From: Alopecurus myosuroides
Lineage: Eukaryota; Streptophyta; Magnoliopsida; Poales; Poaceae
Assembly (NCBI GenBank): GCA_028641055.1
Contig: CM054058.1
Coordinates: forward strand, 86,563,927 to 86,627,926
Reading direction: 5' to 3'
DNA: 64,000 nt
Part shown: positions 1-11,076 of the stretch, one piece after another
How the letters are laid out: each line of letters opens with the position of its first letter
How positions within the stretch are numbered: the stretch's first letter is position 1
Notes under the pieces: model-generated
Seen by the model: only the letters and a program-made list of their open reading frames with translations
Told to the model about the DNA's origin: nothing
Databases searched by the model: none
Translations under genes and position numbers: made by a program

Positions 1-2819
1 ACAGTTAATAGGAAGTGGAAGGAAAGGCTATATCATGGCTGCAAGGTAAACATAAGATAGGATCGTGACACAAGCATCGAAACAACATGCCAGAATAAGA
101 ACAACGGAAAGAATCGGTAACAAGTGATGAAAGGCAGCCATTTGGCAGCAAGTGAGTATACTTGCTTGAGATCCCGCAAGGTAGCAGAACTTGTCGTTGC
201 TCACATCATCTCAACGTCCTATCCGCGAAGAAGCAACGAACCTCGAACAAACACCGGATGCAACAATTACTACTACGGCAAAAGATCCAGCATGATCCTA
301 TTTTATATGCATGGCATGGCAAGATGCAACAGGGGAAACAACTTAAGCAATTTAATCGGAACCGGAGTCCGGAGAAATAGGAATTGGTTCAAGTTGTTTA
401 TCTAACCATCAAGTTAAATGTTGTTTAGCATGGAAAACAATAAAGTAGATGAGTTAGGCAATTTAAATGGAATGGGGCAACAGTTGGAATTAATTAGCCC
501 ACACATTCCATATGTTGTCATATAGATGAACATGCATACCAAGATCTAAAATGCACAAGATAAGATGCAAACAGAGATATGGATGGCATGAACATATTAA
601 AGATATGAAACTGATTGGAAAACATATTTTATTTGTTTGATTTGGAATTAAAATGAATTGGTTATGAATTTTTGGCAATTTAAATTGCATTGGATAAGAG
701 GTGAAACAATTATTCAAATTAGTTGTTGCAAACCAGAAAACAAAGTTGATATTCAAGTGTGGCATTTAATTTTGGATGGAAAACATGTTTTGAGTATTTA
801 ATTTGGAGCAACCATTTGAAAGTTATTAATTATGCCATTTAATTAACCAATTTAAGGATTATTAAATAACATTAATTCTAATTGCCCAAATTGCAAAACA
901 AAGTTGATAAACAGAAAGTACATTGAATTTGGACTGAAAAACATATTTGGTTTGGGTTATTTGAATTAGGCATGAATTAATTATGGAATTAACCAAATTG
1001 GAAAAGAATTGTTTGAATTTGAAATTTGAAACAATTTGAATTGTGCAAAACAGATAACAAATGTGATATTTGAAAAGTTCATGGAATTTTGATTGGAATA
1101 CATATAAAATTTGTGCAATTTGGAGTTAATATGAATTTGTTATTCAACTTTGAAAACCAGGGGTTAAACTGTCAAAAGCAGGGACCTAGGCGTGTTGGAA
1201 ACAGAGTGTGGAAGGGTTACAGGGCAAAACTGGAAAGGCTAGGGGGTGGAATGGGAAAGTTCCAGATCCGATTTGGATCTGGGGCGCTTCTCACCGGGAG
1301 GGTGGCTACCCAGGAGGCTGACTAGCGGGCCCAGCGCCGACGGGTGGGTCCGGAGACCTCGCGGTGGAAAATAGCCAAAAAGGTGGAACATTTGCCTCCG
1401 TGAGGAGTCGATCCAGGGACCTCCTGGATGGCAGCGCAGCAGCCAACCACTAGGCTAGTCAAATTCTCGTGTCAGTAACCGGATCGGTGGGAGTAAGAGG
1501 TGTAGCTCTCGGGCAGTTTTCAGAATCTGTAACTGAATGTTACTGAAACCATCGAGCGGACAGAGAACAGGGCGATCGTGAACGGCGAACTGCGCCCTCC
1601 GCTCGATGGCGGGGCGAACAGAGCAGGGGAAGGAGAGGGGCCTAGGCCGAGGTGGGGTCCTCACCGTGGCGTGTAGTCACAGAAGGGACGCGAGGCGTTG
1701 TCGTCGAAGGGAAGAGGGGCAGGGGTCGCCGTCGAGTGGAGAGGAAGGAGGGCGCAGCAGGGGCGCGCCGGGAGGAAGAGGGCCACTGCGGCACCTCCCG
1801 TGGCCTCCCGGAGTGGGCGAGGAAGCGAGGCCGGAGAGGAGTCCGCCGCGGCTCCATTCCCGGCCACGGATCACTCCGGTGATGGCCAGGGCGGCGACGC
1901 CAAGCCCGTCAAACCACGGCCACCCGCAGCTTCTCTTCGGGTTCAGAGTTTCAGAAGAAAGGCATCCATGTTGGAGGGGGATCCGAGGATGGAGAGAGGG
2001 ATGGCGGCGGAAGGAAGAGAAAGGAGCAGCTAGGGTTTGGGGATCCGGCCTCGGGACCTTCTTGTAGGAGGGGGCAAGGGGCAGGTGGTCCATGGAGGGG
2101 GGGTGAAAGCGACACCCCTCTGTCCGTACGAAGAAGATGACCGTGGGGGGGGGGCTGCTGGGCTTAGGTGGTGGTGGGCTGAGAGGGAAAAGGGCTGCCT
2201 CCTCTCTCCTTGGCCTTTATTTTTATTTTTTTTCCTTATTTTTTTTTGCAAGAAATAAAAGAGGGAGGGAGAGAAAGAATAGGTTGGGGGGTTATTCATT
2301 TGATGCACATTTTCTTTATTAATTGCAAAGCAGCAACAAAGGTGGTTTAAATTATTTTCAATAATTTGAAATTATTAATTTGATATTAAATTGTTGGGTG
2401 ATTTTCAATTAGGGCTTGGTTTGGGATTTTGGAAAATAAACAAATTTTATTTATTAATCTCAAGCAAGTTTGCAATCATCATTGAATTTAATAGTTGGCT
2501 AGAATTGATTTTTAAACCACCATTTGATCATGCCCTTTATGATTGAAATGATTTGAAATTTAAGTTGAATTGGAAATTTACCATTAGGGTTTTCAACAAG
2601 AGGGAAAAGATTATTAACAAGCAAATCAACTTCAAACTATTGAAAACAATTGGATTTGTTTGGTTTGCAATTTTCAATTTGGAAACTTTGGACAAGTGTG
2701 AAAGTTTTAATTTGGTTTGAATCATTGATTTGTTTTGAAAACATGATGCAATGCATAGGATGCATGTGATGCAATGCAACAACCAACTTTCTATCTAGGG
2801 TAACACCCCAGGTGTTACA
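1..2819 (-). mobile_element. Partial long LTR of a Gypsy-type retrotransposon, minus orientation
   Basis: Read on the minus strand, the sequence opens at 2819 with TGTAACACCTGGGGTGTTAC, the type of terminus seen on many grass Gypsy LTRs. It runs through an A/T-rich start, then a GC-rich block (about 2200-1160), then A/T-rich sequence to the window edge. No protein domain is present; the short GC-rich ORFs at 1.6-2.1 kb exist in several frames on both strands and look like chance. The other LTR end and the internal region lie outside the window, so a solo LTR cannot be told from the 5' LTR of a full element. The opposite orientation is possible because the terminus is itself a short inverted repeat. 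Confidence 0.5.
1377..1457 (-). other. tRNA-like RNA polymerase III unit inside the LTR
   Basis: On the minus strand, 1457-1447 reads TAGCCTAGTGG, a good A box, and 1414-1404 reads GGATCGACTCC, a good B box. The spacing is like that of a tRNA gene. A run of five T follows at 1381-1377, about 23 nt past the B box, and could terminate Pol III transcription. The sequence resembles the D-arm to T-arm part of a tRNA but I cannot draw a full cloverleaf with an acceptor stem. It may be a tRNA-derived SINE remnant or a tRNA-related segment fixed in the LTR family. Transcription is inferred only. Confidence 0.5.
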
Positions 2820-2834
2820 AAAACATGCCATCAG

Positions 2835-3415
2835 TACCTGCTCTAGAGGGCATTTATTACCGGTTGGACAACCGGTACTAATGAATCGGCACTAATGGTA
2901 GTCCAACCTTTAGTACCGGTTCCTTACGAACCGATATTGAAGGTGCCTCAGGGGAGCCCACGGGGCTGGAGACATTTGGTACCGGCTCATGTTACGAACC
3001 GGTACCAAAGGGTTGGGAGTGGTTTAGAGTTTAGCAGGGGTTTAGGGTTTAGGAGGGGTTTAGGAGAGGTTTAGGGTTTAGTAGGGTCCATATTGGAACT
3101 TTTCTTCGTATGAGGATCGCGTCGATGCGCCAGAAACGCGTTTGGGTATATATAAAATATCTAGGACAGGGTGGCTCGGGGCAGTGGGGCTGGAGAGGGA
3201 GGGGCCGGGCGAGGAGAGGGAGGGGAGAGGAGAGGGAGGGAGGGGAGAGCAGAGGGAGGAGCGTGGGGGCTTGGTTCGCCGGAGACGTGGACGACGGCGC
3301 AAGGACGGCGGTGGTAATCATAGCAGGGCCGGGGGCGCGCGCGCGTGGGTTTGATGAAAACGGCTAAGTCCCAGGCTCTCTGCGTGCTCTCTGGGAAGAG
3401 GCATGGGGCCCACGC
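2835..3415. mobile_element. Fragment of a CACTA-type transposon end (accggt family)
   Basis: Several inverted copies of a motif around 'accggtacta'/'tagtaccggt' lie between 2859 and 3010, a layout typical of grass CACTA subterminal repeats. A TATA-like stretch (tatatataaa, about 3147) precedes a G-rich leader. No CACTA terminus is seen on the left, where the sequence abuts the LTR end at 2819. The repeat family differs from that of the element that follows at 3442, so this is probably the remnant of a different element or a chimeric end. Confidence 0.4.
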
Positions 3416-3441
3416 GTATGTGAGACACGGTGCAAGGTACA

Positions 3442-3551
3442 GCTGGCGAACATCGCTGCTGGTTCGCCAGCTCTATGTTACCGCTGGCGAACAATCGGCT
3501 GTTCGCCAGCGGTAACATAGCGCTGGCGAACCAGCAGCGATGTTCGCCAGC
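3442..3551. repeat. 110-bp near-perfect palindrome (CACTA subterminal repeat)
   Basis: Two 52-bp arms (3442-3493 and 3500-3551) are reverse complements of each other with one mismatch (3472 against 3521), separated by a 6-nt loop (3494-3499). Each arm is built from copies of 'ctggcgaac'. The same motif recurs at 8577-8878 near the other end of the element. In CACTA elements such subterminal motifs bind the transposase; transcribed, this would fold into a long hairpin. Confidence 0.9.
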
Positions 3552-3689
3552 GCTACTGTTTTTTATTTGTTTTCTTTATTTTTGTTTGAATTGATTTACT
3601 GTATTATTTTTTGTTTATTTTTCGTTGAGAAACATTACAGTTTTATTTTTTCTTTATTTCTTTGAATTGATATCTTTATGTTTATTAGT

Positions 3690-4205
3690 GTTAAATTTTG
3701 TTTTCCATTATATCCTTCATGTTTTCTCTTGTTTTCTTTTTGTTTTTTATTGTTAAATTTTGTTTTCCTTTATGTTCTCTAATATTTCCTTCATGTTTTC
3801 TCTTGTTTTATTTTTGTTTTCTATTGTTTTCCTTTATGTTTTCCAATATTTTCTCCATGTTTTCAGTTGTTTTCCTTCATTTTATTTTTGTTTTCTATTG
3901 TTTTCCTTTATTTTTTACAGTATTTTCTTCCTGTTTTCAGTTGTTTTCCTTCATGTTTTATTTTGTTTTACAATATTTCCTTCATGTTATCTCTTTTCAT
4001 TATTTTGGTTTTAGTTGTTTTCCATTATTTCCTTCATGTTTGCAATTTGTTCCCTTTATGTTTTCTATTGTTTTATTTTGTTTTCCATTATTTCCTTTTT
4101 TGTTTTCTCTTTTTCTCTTTATGTTTTCTATTGTTTTCCTTTATGTGTTCTATTGTTTTCCGTTGTTTCCTTTATGTTTTCCAATATTTCCTTTATGTTT
4201 CAAAT
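3690..4205 (+). repeat. T-rich degenerate tandem repeat
   Basis: About 500 bp made of imperfect repeats of a unit like 'ttttccttcatgttttct', some 24-30 bp long. It encodes Phe/Ser/Leu-rich chance ORFs in several frames. It lies downstream (minus sense) of the transposase stop, within the CACTA element. Confidence 0.8.
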
Positions 4206-4335
4206 AATAAGTCCACACATTTCAAAAACAGAACATGGGTACATTAAATTTATAATAAGTGCACATCAGACTAGTTGATCCATGCATATACATAGTTTCG
4301 TCGCATACAAGGCAGACAGATATATACATAGTTTC

Positions 4336-7300
4336 TCAGCGTTTGATCTTTTTGCCTTTTTTTGTCGCAGTTGCGTAATTTAGCCCCACATAATGACTTC
4401 TTATTTTGAATGTAAGACCGTGCCTAGGTAGCGTTGTTCTGCTTCTTCTTGTGGTGTATGTTGCATGATTATCATCATCATCTTCTTGATCATCCTCAAT
4501 ATTTGGGTCGCCGAACGTGTCGAACTCGACCTTGTCAACGACTCCATCCATTCTGATGATATTTATTTTCCCTCTCCTCACGACAACACGGCTAGGCCTT
4601 GTGGGGTCTGTTATGAAGAAGCATTGGGACACATGCTTAGCCAATACCCATGGCTCATATTGCGCTGTGACGTTCGCGCTTGATGAAGTTCCGGCTTCGG
4701 TAATAACCATGGGTGTAAAGTATTGGTCTTCTTTTCTCACGGTCGACATCCTAGCCCATCTAACGCGGAACATAGGCATCTTCTCTCCAGAGTAGTTAAG
4801 CTCCCACATCTCCTCGATCCTTCCGTAGTATATTAACTTTGTGTCGCCGGTGTAGGATTCCATCATTACCCCTGAGTTTTGATAATCGGAAGTTTTGTCT
4901 TTCTCATCCGTGTAGAAAGTGAACCCGTTGATCTCATATGCTTGAAACGTCACTAGGTTGGGAGCGGGGCCATGTGCCAAGGAGTACAATAGTTCATTTT
5001 TCGCACAATCCCTTGGCGGTGGATTAGCAACAACCTCATCTTTAAACCAACGCAAGAAAGTGGAGTTATGCTCTCTGATTATTTCTCCTTCGGTCCTCCG
5101 CTTGCCTTGTTCAGTGTACTTTTTCTTAATCGATCTCTTGTGTTTTTCCACCCAAGTATCGACCATGTAAATGTTTTGGAGAGCTACGAAGTTTTCCATG
5201 TTAAAGTGAGTGCGTCGACAAGCCCGTTCCACATGCACTTCTCTACGTACATTTTTGTGACCGACTCCATCGAGCTTGCCAATGTGCTTGTTTCTGGGAA
5301 GACCAACAGGTTCCTCCAAGTACATATGATTCGTGCAGAAAGAGATATGCACTCTTCGATGAGAAAGCCCTGAACGATGCTTCCATCCGGACGGGCTCTG
5401 TTGTGAACAAATCTTTTGATGAACCCATTCATCCTTTCAAACGACATCATGTTATGCAGGAACAACGGCCCGAGATGGATGATACCATCCACGATAACGA
5501 CCTACAGATGAACACATATGTCAAAGACTTATGATGGAAAGTACATCTCAAGCTCGCATAGTATCACGACAATCTCTTCCTGCACCATTGAGATCTGCTT
5601 CCCCGTGATCGACTTTCGAGATATCACGTCGAAGAAGTTACATAGGACAAACAGGGTTTCCCGGACCTACTTGTCCATTATCCCGCGGATCGCAACCGGA
5701 AGTATCTATGTCATCATCACGTAACAGTCATGAGACTTCATCCTGCTGAACTTTTGTTTCTGCCCGTCTAGGAATCTACTTATCAGCCTGGAGTAACTGC
5801 TAGGGACTTTGACTCCGGGAAGGCACATCATCAATTTTGTGATCTCGTCCGGACTAAGAGTGAAACAGGAGGGGGTTAGTAATAGTCATTCCTCTGAACC
5901 CTTTTGGCCTTGCGAACCTCTTTCTCCTCATCACACGATTGGTCGTCGTCGTCATTATCTGGGCGCCCCCCTGAAGATCTACCCTTATACCAAAATATTT
6001 CAGGTTGTTTCTTGCTTTCACCCCGTCTTTGGTCCTGTCCGGTATGTTGAGCAGCATGCCAAATAAACTTTCAAACACATTCTTCATGATATGCATCAGA
6101 TCAAGGCAGTGAGGCGTATCGAGAATGGGCCAGTATGGAAAGTCCCAAAACACCGACCTCGTCTTCCATACATCTAGAAGCAGTTTTGGCGCTTTTTTCT
6201 TCCTTCCCGGCTCTGGGCATTCCTTCCAATCATTCAGCAACTTGTAGATTTCTTTGCCGCACCTCTTACGTGGAGGTCCCCGGAGCTCATCTTCACCGTT
6301 AAAACGGTCTCCTCGTCTTCTCCACGGGTCTTTGTTGGGTAGCCACCTTCGATGGCCAACGAAAACTGTATTCGAAGACCCTGGATCTTTAGGAAGTTGC
6401 ATAAACATGGGGTCATCCATGCACCTCACGCAACCGTTATGTCCATGGCACACCTGGCCCGCCACATATCCGTAGCCGAGTAGGTCATGAACCGTACATA
6501 GTAAGACATCTCTCATTGGGAAATATTGTTCACTGAAGGCGTCCCATGTGTTCACCCCTTCCTCGGCCCATAGCATGTCCAGCTCATCTTTAAGCAGCTT
6601 CAGGTATAGATTGATGTCGCTGCCTGGTTGTTTTGGCCCTTGAATTAGCATACTCATGTGAATATACTTCCTCTTCATGCACAACCAGGGCGGATGTTGT
6701 ACATCCATACAAACACGGGCCAGGTTCTGTGGGTGCTGCTCTGATTGCCAAACGGATTGAGTCCATCGGTGCTCACACCAACCTGATGTTCCTTGCCTCT
6801 GCCCCGAACATTGCATATTCACAGTCAATTCTTTTCCATTGACTTGCATCCGAAGGATGTGTCAGATTTACTTTTTCACTCCGCTTTGGATCTTTCAAAA
6901 CTTTATTACTCCTTTTTGCGTGCCAGAGCATGAGAGCTGCTTCCTTGCGTTTCGCAAAATACCGTTGGCGACGAGGAATGAGCGAAAAGTACCCCACAAC
7001 TATTCGAGGAGCTTTCTTCTTCCCTTTCTTGTTTCGAGCAGCGTTGGAAACTGGACAAATGGTCTTATCCATGTTCTCTTTCCGATAAATGTAGCAATCG
7101 TTGATGAACACATGGTATTTCTCGTGCGGTATATCAAAGGGGCACACGACTTTCTTGGCCTCGTCGCAACTTTGAGGACACGTGTTGCCCTCTGGAAGGA
7201 TATCGTGCCAGTATTGCAGGCTTGCATCGACGCTTATGTCGCTCCATTTGTATCGAGCGCCACTCTCAGGCAGGACTCTCCCGGACTGCAGCCTGCATAC

Positions 7301-7902
7301 AACGGTGTCTTGGAGTCTATCTCTAGTTGCGCCAGCTTAGATTGCTCTCTAGCAGCAGATCTCGAGTTAGTCGTCTTTCTCAAAAGAAGTTATTTCATAT
7401 GAGGGTCACGCACAACTTCCGTTAGGTGTGTCCCTGTGTCCTCATCTTCTTCCACGTCTTGTTTATCATCTTCTCCATGATCATGTGCGGGAGCATGAGG
7501 TTGATCTTGGTCCTGTTGTAGTTCTTGTTGATCATTTTTATTGTCCTGTTTCACATCATTTCCTACCACCGCTGCCCCATGGACTTCATCATCTTCATCA
7601 TCACTTATCCACTGACTGTTGTGCCCATCCATGAAACCATACCTGAGGAGGTGACTGAGCAAGTCTCCGGTAAAGGGGTTGAGCAAGCCCCCTAGTTTGC
7701 ACTTTCGACATGGACATCGTATCTCCTTGCGGCCATTTTGTAACATGTCTTCTGTCGCGTGTCTCAAATAACTATTCACGACACGTTCAATCATAACGAC
7801 TACCATTATTCGTCGCCTGCACGAGCGCGCCAATATAATATTAGAACCACACATAATATATATATATATATATATATCGATATTCATGAAAAAAATCGGC
7901 AT
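4336..7902 (-). pseudogene. TNP2-type CACTA transposase, decayed
   Basis: Domain order on the minus strand fits the grass CACTA transposase. It starts with a transposase-associated, Cys-containing domain (about 7800-7620, motif CPCRKCKLGG) and an acidic linker. The TNP2/Transposase_21 core follows (about 7350-5860), with motifs CPFDIPHEKYHV, a mutated MSTDG-like region near 6770, and HCLDLMHIMKNV near 6100. Next is a DUF4218 region (about 5800-5190, motif MSFERMNGFIKR) and a C-terminal DUF4216-like region (5160-4336). Frames change near 7150 and 6800, and several stops interrupt the DUF4218 part (5.5-5.75 kb), so no full-length protein can be made as it stands. No usual N-terminal methionine context is seen before 7805. 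The functional protein would excise CACTA elements by binding the subterminal repeats. Confidence 0.85.
7855..7877. repeat. (TA)n microsatellite
   Basis: An uninterrupted run of TA dinucleotides upstream of the transposase gene, close to its putative start region. Confidence 0.95.
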
Positions 7903-8135
7903 GACCTTCCTACAAATTGGAGGTTAGAGGAGTGCCAAACTTTGCCGAGACGGAAATGAATCAACATTCCAGCAAAGTGGCAACTCATTTTCATATCCAA
8001 AATTTCACTTCATGTAGTATTCACGAAAAATTTCGGCATGACCTTCCTACAAATAGGAGGTTATTATTGAGTGCCAAACTATGCCGAGACGGAAATGAAT
8101 CAACATTCCGGCAATAGTTGGCTACTCAATTTCAT
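7882..8135. repeat. Two-copy tandem repeat, unit about 115 bp
   Basis: Unit 1 (7882-7994) and unit 2 (8019-8135) match closely; both contain 'tcggcatgaccttcctac' and 'gccgagacggaaatgaat'. They lie in the 5' non-coding part of the CACTA transposase gene, between the coding region and the subterminal repeats. Confidence 0.85.
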
Positions 8136-8576
8136 TCCACAACAAATTGCACACATTTAACGTCTCCCTCACACACGATTGTATTGAATCCGGTGAAATT
8201 TCACACATATATTGCATATCGCTTGTATTCGTACAAAATTCATACAAACTCATTTAATTATATATAAGAAATCATGCCACCTAAAATGATTAGATGGCTA
8301 CACGAGATGATATCCGGAGAATTTTGGAGCTTTGGAGAGAGAGGGGTAATTCTAGATCTAGATGCCTAGGAAGGGAAAACTTTGGGTAGAAAGGGTGTTG
8401 GGAGGGAGATAAACCTAGATATACCAATTAAAATAATTTTAGTAGGTTCAAAAGACAGTAGGAGGGTGGGGAAATTGGCATTAATTCGAATTAGAGAGAG
8501 AAGGGGACAAGGTTGAGATGAGACTGGAGGAGGGGAAAGTGGTTGGGGGGTGTCACTTATTGCAGATCTGGGGGAT

Positions 8577-8878
8577 TACCGCTGGCGAATAGCTCTGCTT
8601 GTTCGCGAGCGCTAACATACCACATGTTAGTGCTGGCGAACAAGCATAGATGTTCGCCAGCGGTAGCCCCCATAGCGTTGGCGAACAAAGGAGGTTGTCC
8701 GCGAGCGGTAGTTCCAGGGAGGGGCAGGTGCGCGCGCAGGGGGCCCACCCTTAGCGCTGGCGAACACACTAGCATGTTCGCCAGTGGTAAGAGGAATAGC
8801 GCTGGCGAACTGATAACCATGTTCGCCAGCGGTAATAGCGCGGGCGAAGCTATAAACTTGTTCGCCAGCAGTATAGGG
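8577..8878. repeat. CACTA subterminal repeats, right end
   Basis: At least eight direct and inverted copies of 'gctggcgaac' or close variants. The segment 8577-8664 is an imperfect palindrome matching the one at 3442-3551. The cluster ends about 27 bp inside the CACTA terminus at 8905. Confidence 0.85.
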
Positions 8879-9393
8879 GTGGCTATAGCCAGTTTCCTAC
8901 TAGTGCTATTGATTAAGTACTTGGACATGGGAATGAAAGTGGACTTCCTTATTATCCTTCCACCATTCTCAATCATACTCTTGAAAGGGCACTCCGCAAC
9001 AAAGTGCTCACTATCTCCACTATTGAAGCAAGTACTTGCCTTATTAATGCTTGAGACTTCCTTTCCCTTGTTATTTTCTGCATTTGATCTAAAATCTTCT
9101 TTCTTCCACCACTTATGTTGAGAAAGGGCTAAGCATTCTTCATGTGATATCCTCATCTCCTTCTCGGAGACAACATCTGAGGAACCACCATCATCACTTG
9201 AAACCTCTTCTTCATGGGGTGTCGACTTCAAGGCAAGAGAGGTTCTCTTCATTCCATTCACACGGGCCATGAAATCATCGGAGGAATTTTTCATCACGTT
9301 CAAGGTAATGACGATACCCAAAATATCATTGGGAGTTAGGTCCAAGAAATCAGCCCTTGATTGCACATTCATCACCATGTTCTCATGTATAGA

Positions 9394-11076
9394 CACTAGT
9401 ACAGAAAAGCCTATCTGTGGCGCACCACTTTGGGATTTTGTGGCACATCCTGGGGCCGCATGGGTGCGCCACAGAATTCACACCACAGAATTCAATTTCT
9501 AAGGCGCACCCCACCCATGCGCCACAGAAATGAAAATTCTGTGGCGCACCCCAGCCATGCACCATAGAAATGCAAATTCTATGGCGCACCATATTTGTGC
9601 GCCACAGAAATGTGAGATTCTGTGGTGCATCAGCCAGTGGTGCGCCACAAATTATTTTTTGAATTTAAAAAAAGGGGATCTGGCTGCCGGAATTTAGCTA
9701 GAATTTCAAAATTTCTGCTGAAATTTGGCCGGAGCTCGTCGGATGCCGTCGTGCCCGTGGCCATGTCCTTAGGTGGCTTGGTCGGTGGTGGGTGGAGAAT
9801 GGGGTCACCGGAGGTTGTGGAGGATGAGGAGGAGGAGGAGAAGGTATCCGGAGGTTGAGGAGGAGCAGGGGAGGAGGAGAAGGTCGCCGGAGATGTTGGA
9901 GGAGGAGGTCACTGAATTTGGTGGAGTGGGAGGAGCTCGCCGGAGGTGGTGGTGGTGGTGGTGGACGAGGTCGTCGGAGTCGGTGGAGGAGGAGAAGCTC
10001 GCCGAAAGTGGTGGTGGAGGTGGAGGAGGAGGAGGAGCTCGCCGGAGGTGGAGGAGGAGGAGGAGCTCGCCGGAGGTGGTGGAAGAAGTGGAGGAGGAGG
10101 AGGCGGAGGAGGAGGAGAAGGTGTTGAGTTGAAGTATAGGTAGAGGAGAGAAGGGGAGAGGAGAAGTGGAGAAGTGGAGGAGAAGTGGAGGAGAAGAGAG
10201 TGGAGAAGTGGAGAAGTGAAATGAGAGAGAGAAGGAGAAAATAGAGGAGAAGTGGAGAAGTGAAATGAGAGAGAAGGAGAAAGAAGAGGAAGAAGAGAAG
10301 GGGCGGGATTCAAATTTCGAATCATGCCCAAAAACTCTATGGCGTACCCACCACCATGCGCCACAGAAATCCAACAATTCTATGGCGCACCGACCACCCG
10401 TGCGCCACAGAAACATTTTTCCCAATTTTTTTTTGATTTTGTAGGAAAATATCTTCCGTTTGAAATAACGTTTTTTTCCTTTTGGAATTTTGATAATCTA
10501 AAAAATCCTCACAGGTCGAAGGCGAGTGAGGTTGAGTTCCTTTTTCTTCTCTAGTTTTTTTTCTTGTTATATTGAACTTTAAATTTCGACATCATATGCA
10601 AAAGTTATGCCCATTTTACTTTTTTAACGAACTTTTGCTCAGAAAGTCAAAATTCATATTTCAAAATTTGATAAAAAAAAGTATACCTTAAACTCTCCGT
10701 GCATCTATAAGGAATTTATTTTTTGATACTTTTGGACATGGAACTCTCCCATGGAAAAACATGTCGAACATTTCCGTGGCGCATGTGTATGGGTGCGCCA
10801 CGGAAATGGCATATTCTGGGTGCACCAATTAACATGCGCCACAGAATACGACATTTCTGTGGCGCACCTGATTACGTGCGCCACATAAATGTTTGAGTGC
10901 AATGATTGGAGCGGTCTCCACCCAGTTTTTGTGGCGCACCCTTCTCTTGTGCGCGACAGAATTTGTCTTTTCTGTGGCGCATTTTTTGTCATGCGCCACA
11001 AAATTTATTTCTGTGGCACATGGTTCTCTGGTGCGCCAGAGAAAGCCTTCCATAGAAAGGCAGTTTCCTACTAGCG
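9394..11076. mobile_element. Non-autonomous CACTA element, 1683 bp, TSD AGA
   Basis: The left end begins CACTAGTACAG and the right end finishes CTACTAGCG (terminal CACTA mutated to CGCTA). A 3-bp duplication AGA flanks it at 9391-9393 and 11077-11079. Both ends are packed with 'ctgtggcgcacc' repeats in both orientations. There is no transposase gene; the centre has a GAG/CTC-rich low-complexity block and an A/T-rich segment (10430-10720). The element at 20875-22507 is the same family in the opposite orientation. Confidence 0.92.
9760..10330 (-). repeat. Low-complexity block with ctccggcgagct units
   Basis: Degenerate trinucleotide and 12-30 bp repeats containing 'ctccggcgagct' (minus strand), followed by purine-rich 'gagaagtgga' repeats. 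It yields long Ser/Leu/Pro-rich frames on the minus strand and Arg/Gly/Glu-rich frames on the plus strand. None resembles a known domain. Confidence 0.8.

Larger units (their letters stand above)
3442..8905 (-). mobile_element. Degenerate autonomous-type CACTA (En/Spm) element
   Basis: The right end at 8905 is a clear CACTA terminus: read on the minus strand it begins CACTAGTAGGAAACTGG. Subterminal 'gctggcgaac' repeats occur on both sides (3442-3551 and 8577-8878) and enclose a minus-strand TNP2-type transposase gene. No matching terminus is visible on the left, so that end is deleted or replaced. The element was inserted into the gag of the Copia element that continues from 8906. Confidence 0.75.

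Noticed and set aside
1600..2310. Several overlapping ORFs of 70-150 codons on both strands
   Set aside because: GC-rich sequence with few stop codons; frames conflict and products are low-complexity Arg/Pro/Ser. Better explained as LTR leader.
3030..3085. Plant telomere-like TTTAGGG motifs (interstitial telomere)
   Set aside because: Only two or three good copies amid degenerate 'ggtttag' text; too short and irregular, and inside a CACTA fragment.
3698..4278. Long Phe-rich ORFs on the plus strand
   Set aside because: They come from a T-rich tandem repeat that is open in several frames at once; no domain and no codon bias.
8577..8878. CRISPR-like array of regularly repeated short motifs
   Set aside because: The motifs are in both orientations, unevenly spaced and adjacent to a CACTA terminus; this is a subterminal repeat cluster in a plant transposon.
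9805..10425. 206-codon minus-strand Ser/Leu/Pro-rich protein
   Set aside because: Encoded by degenerate (ctc)n repeats and CACTA subterminal repeats; not listed as a gene, though its conservation is noted as a finding.
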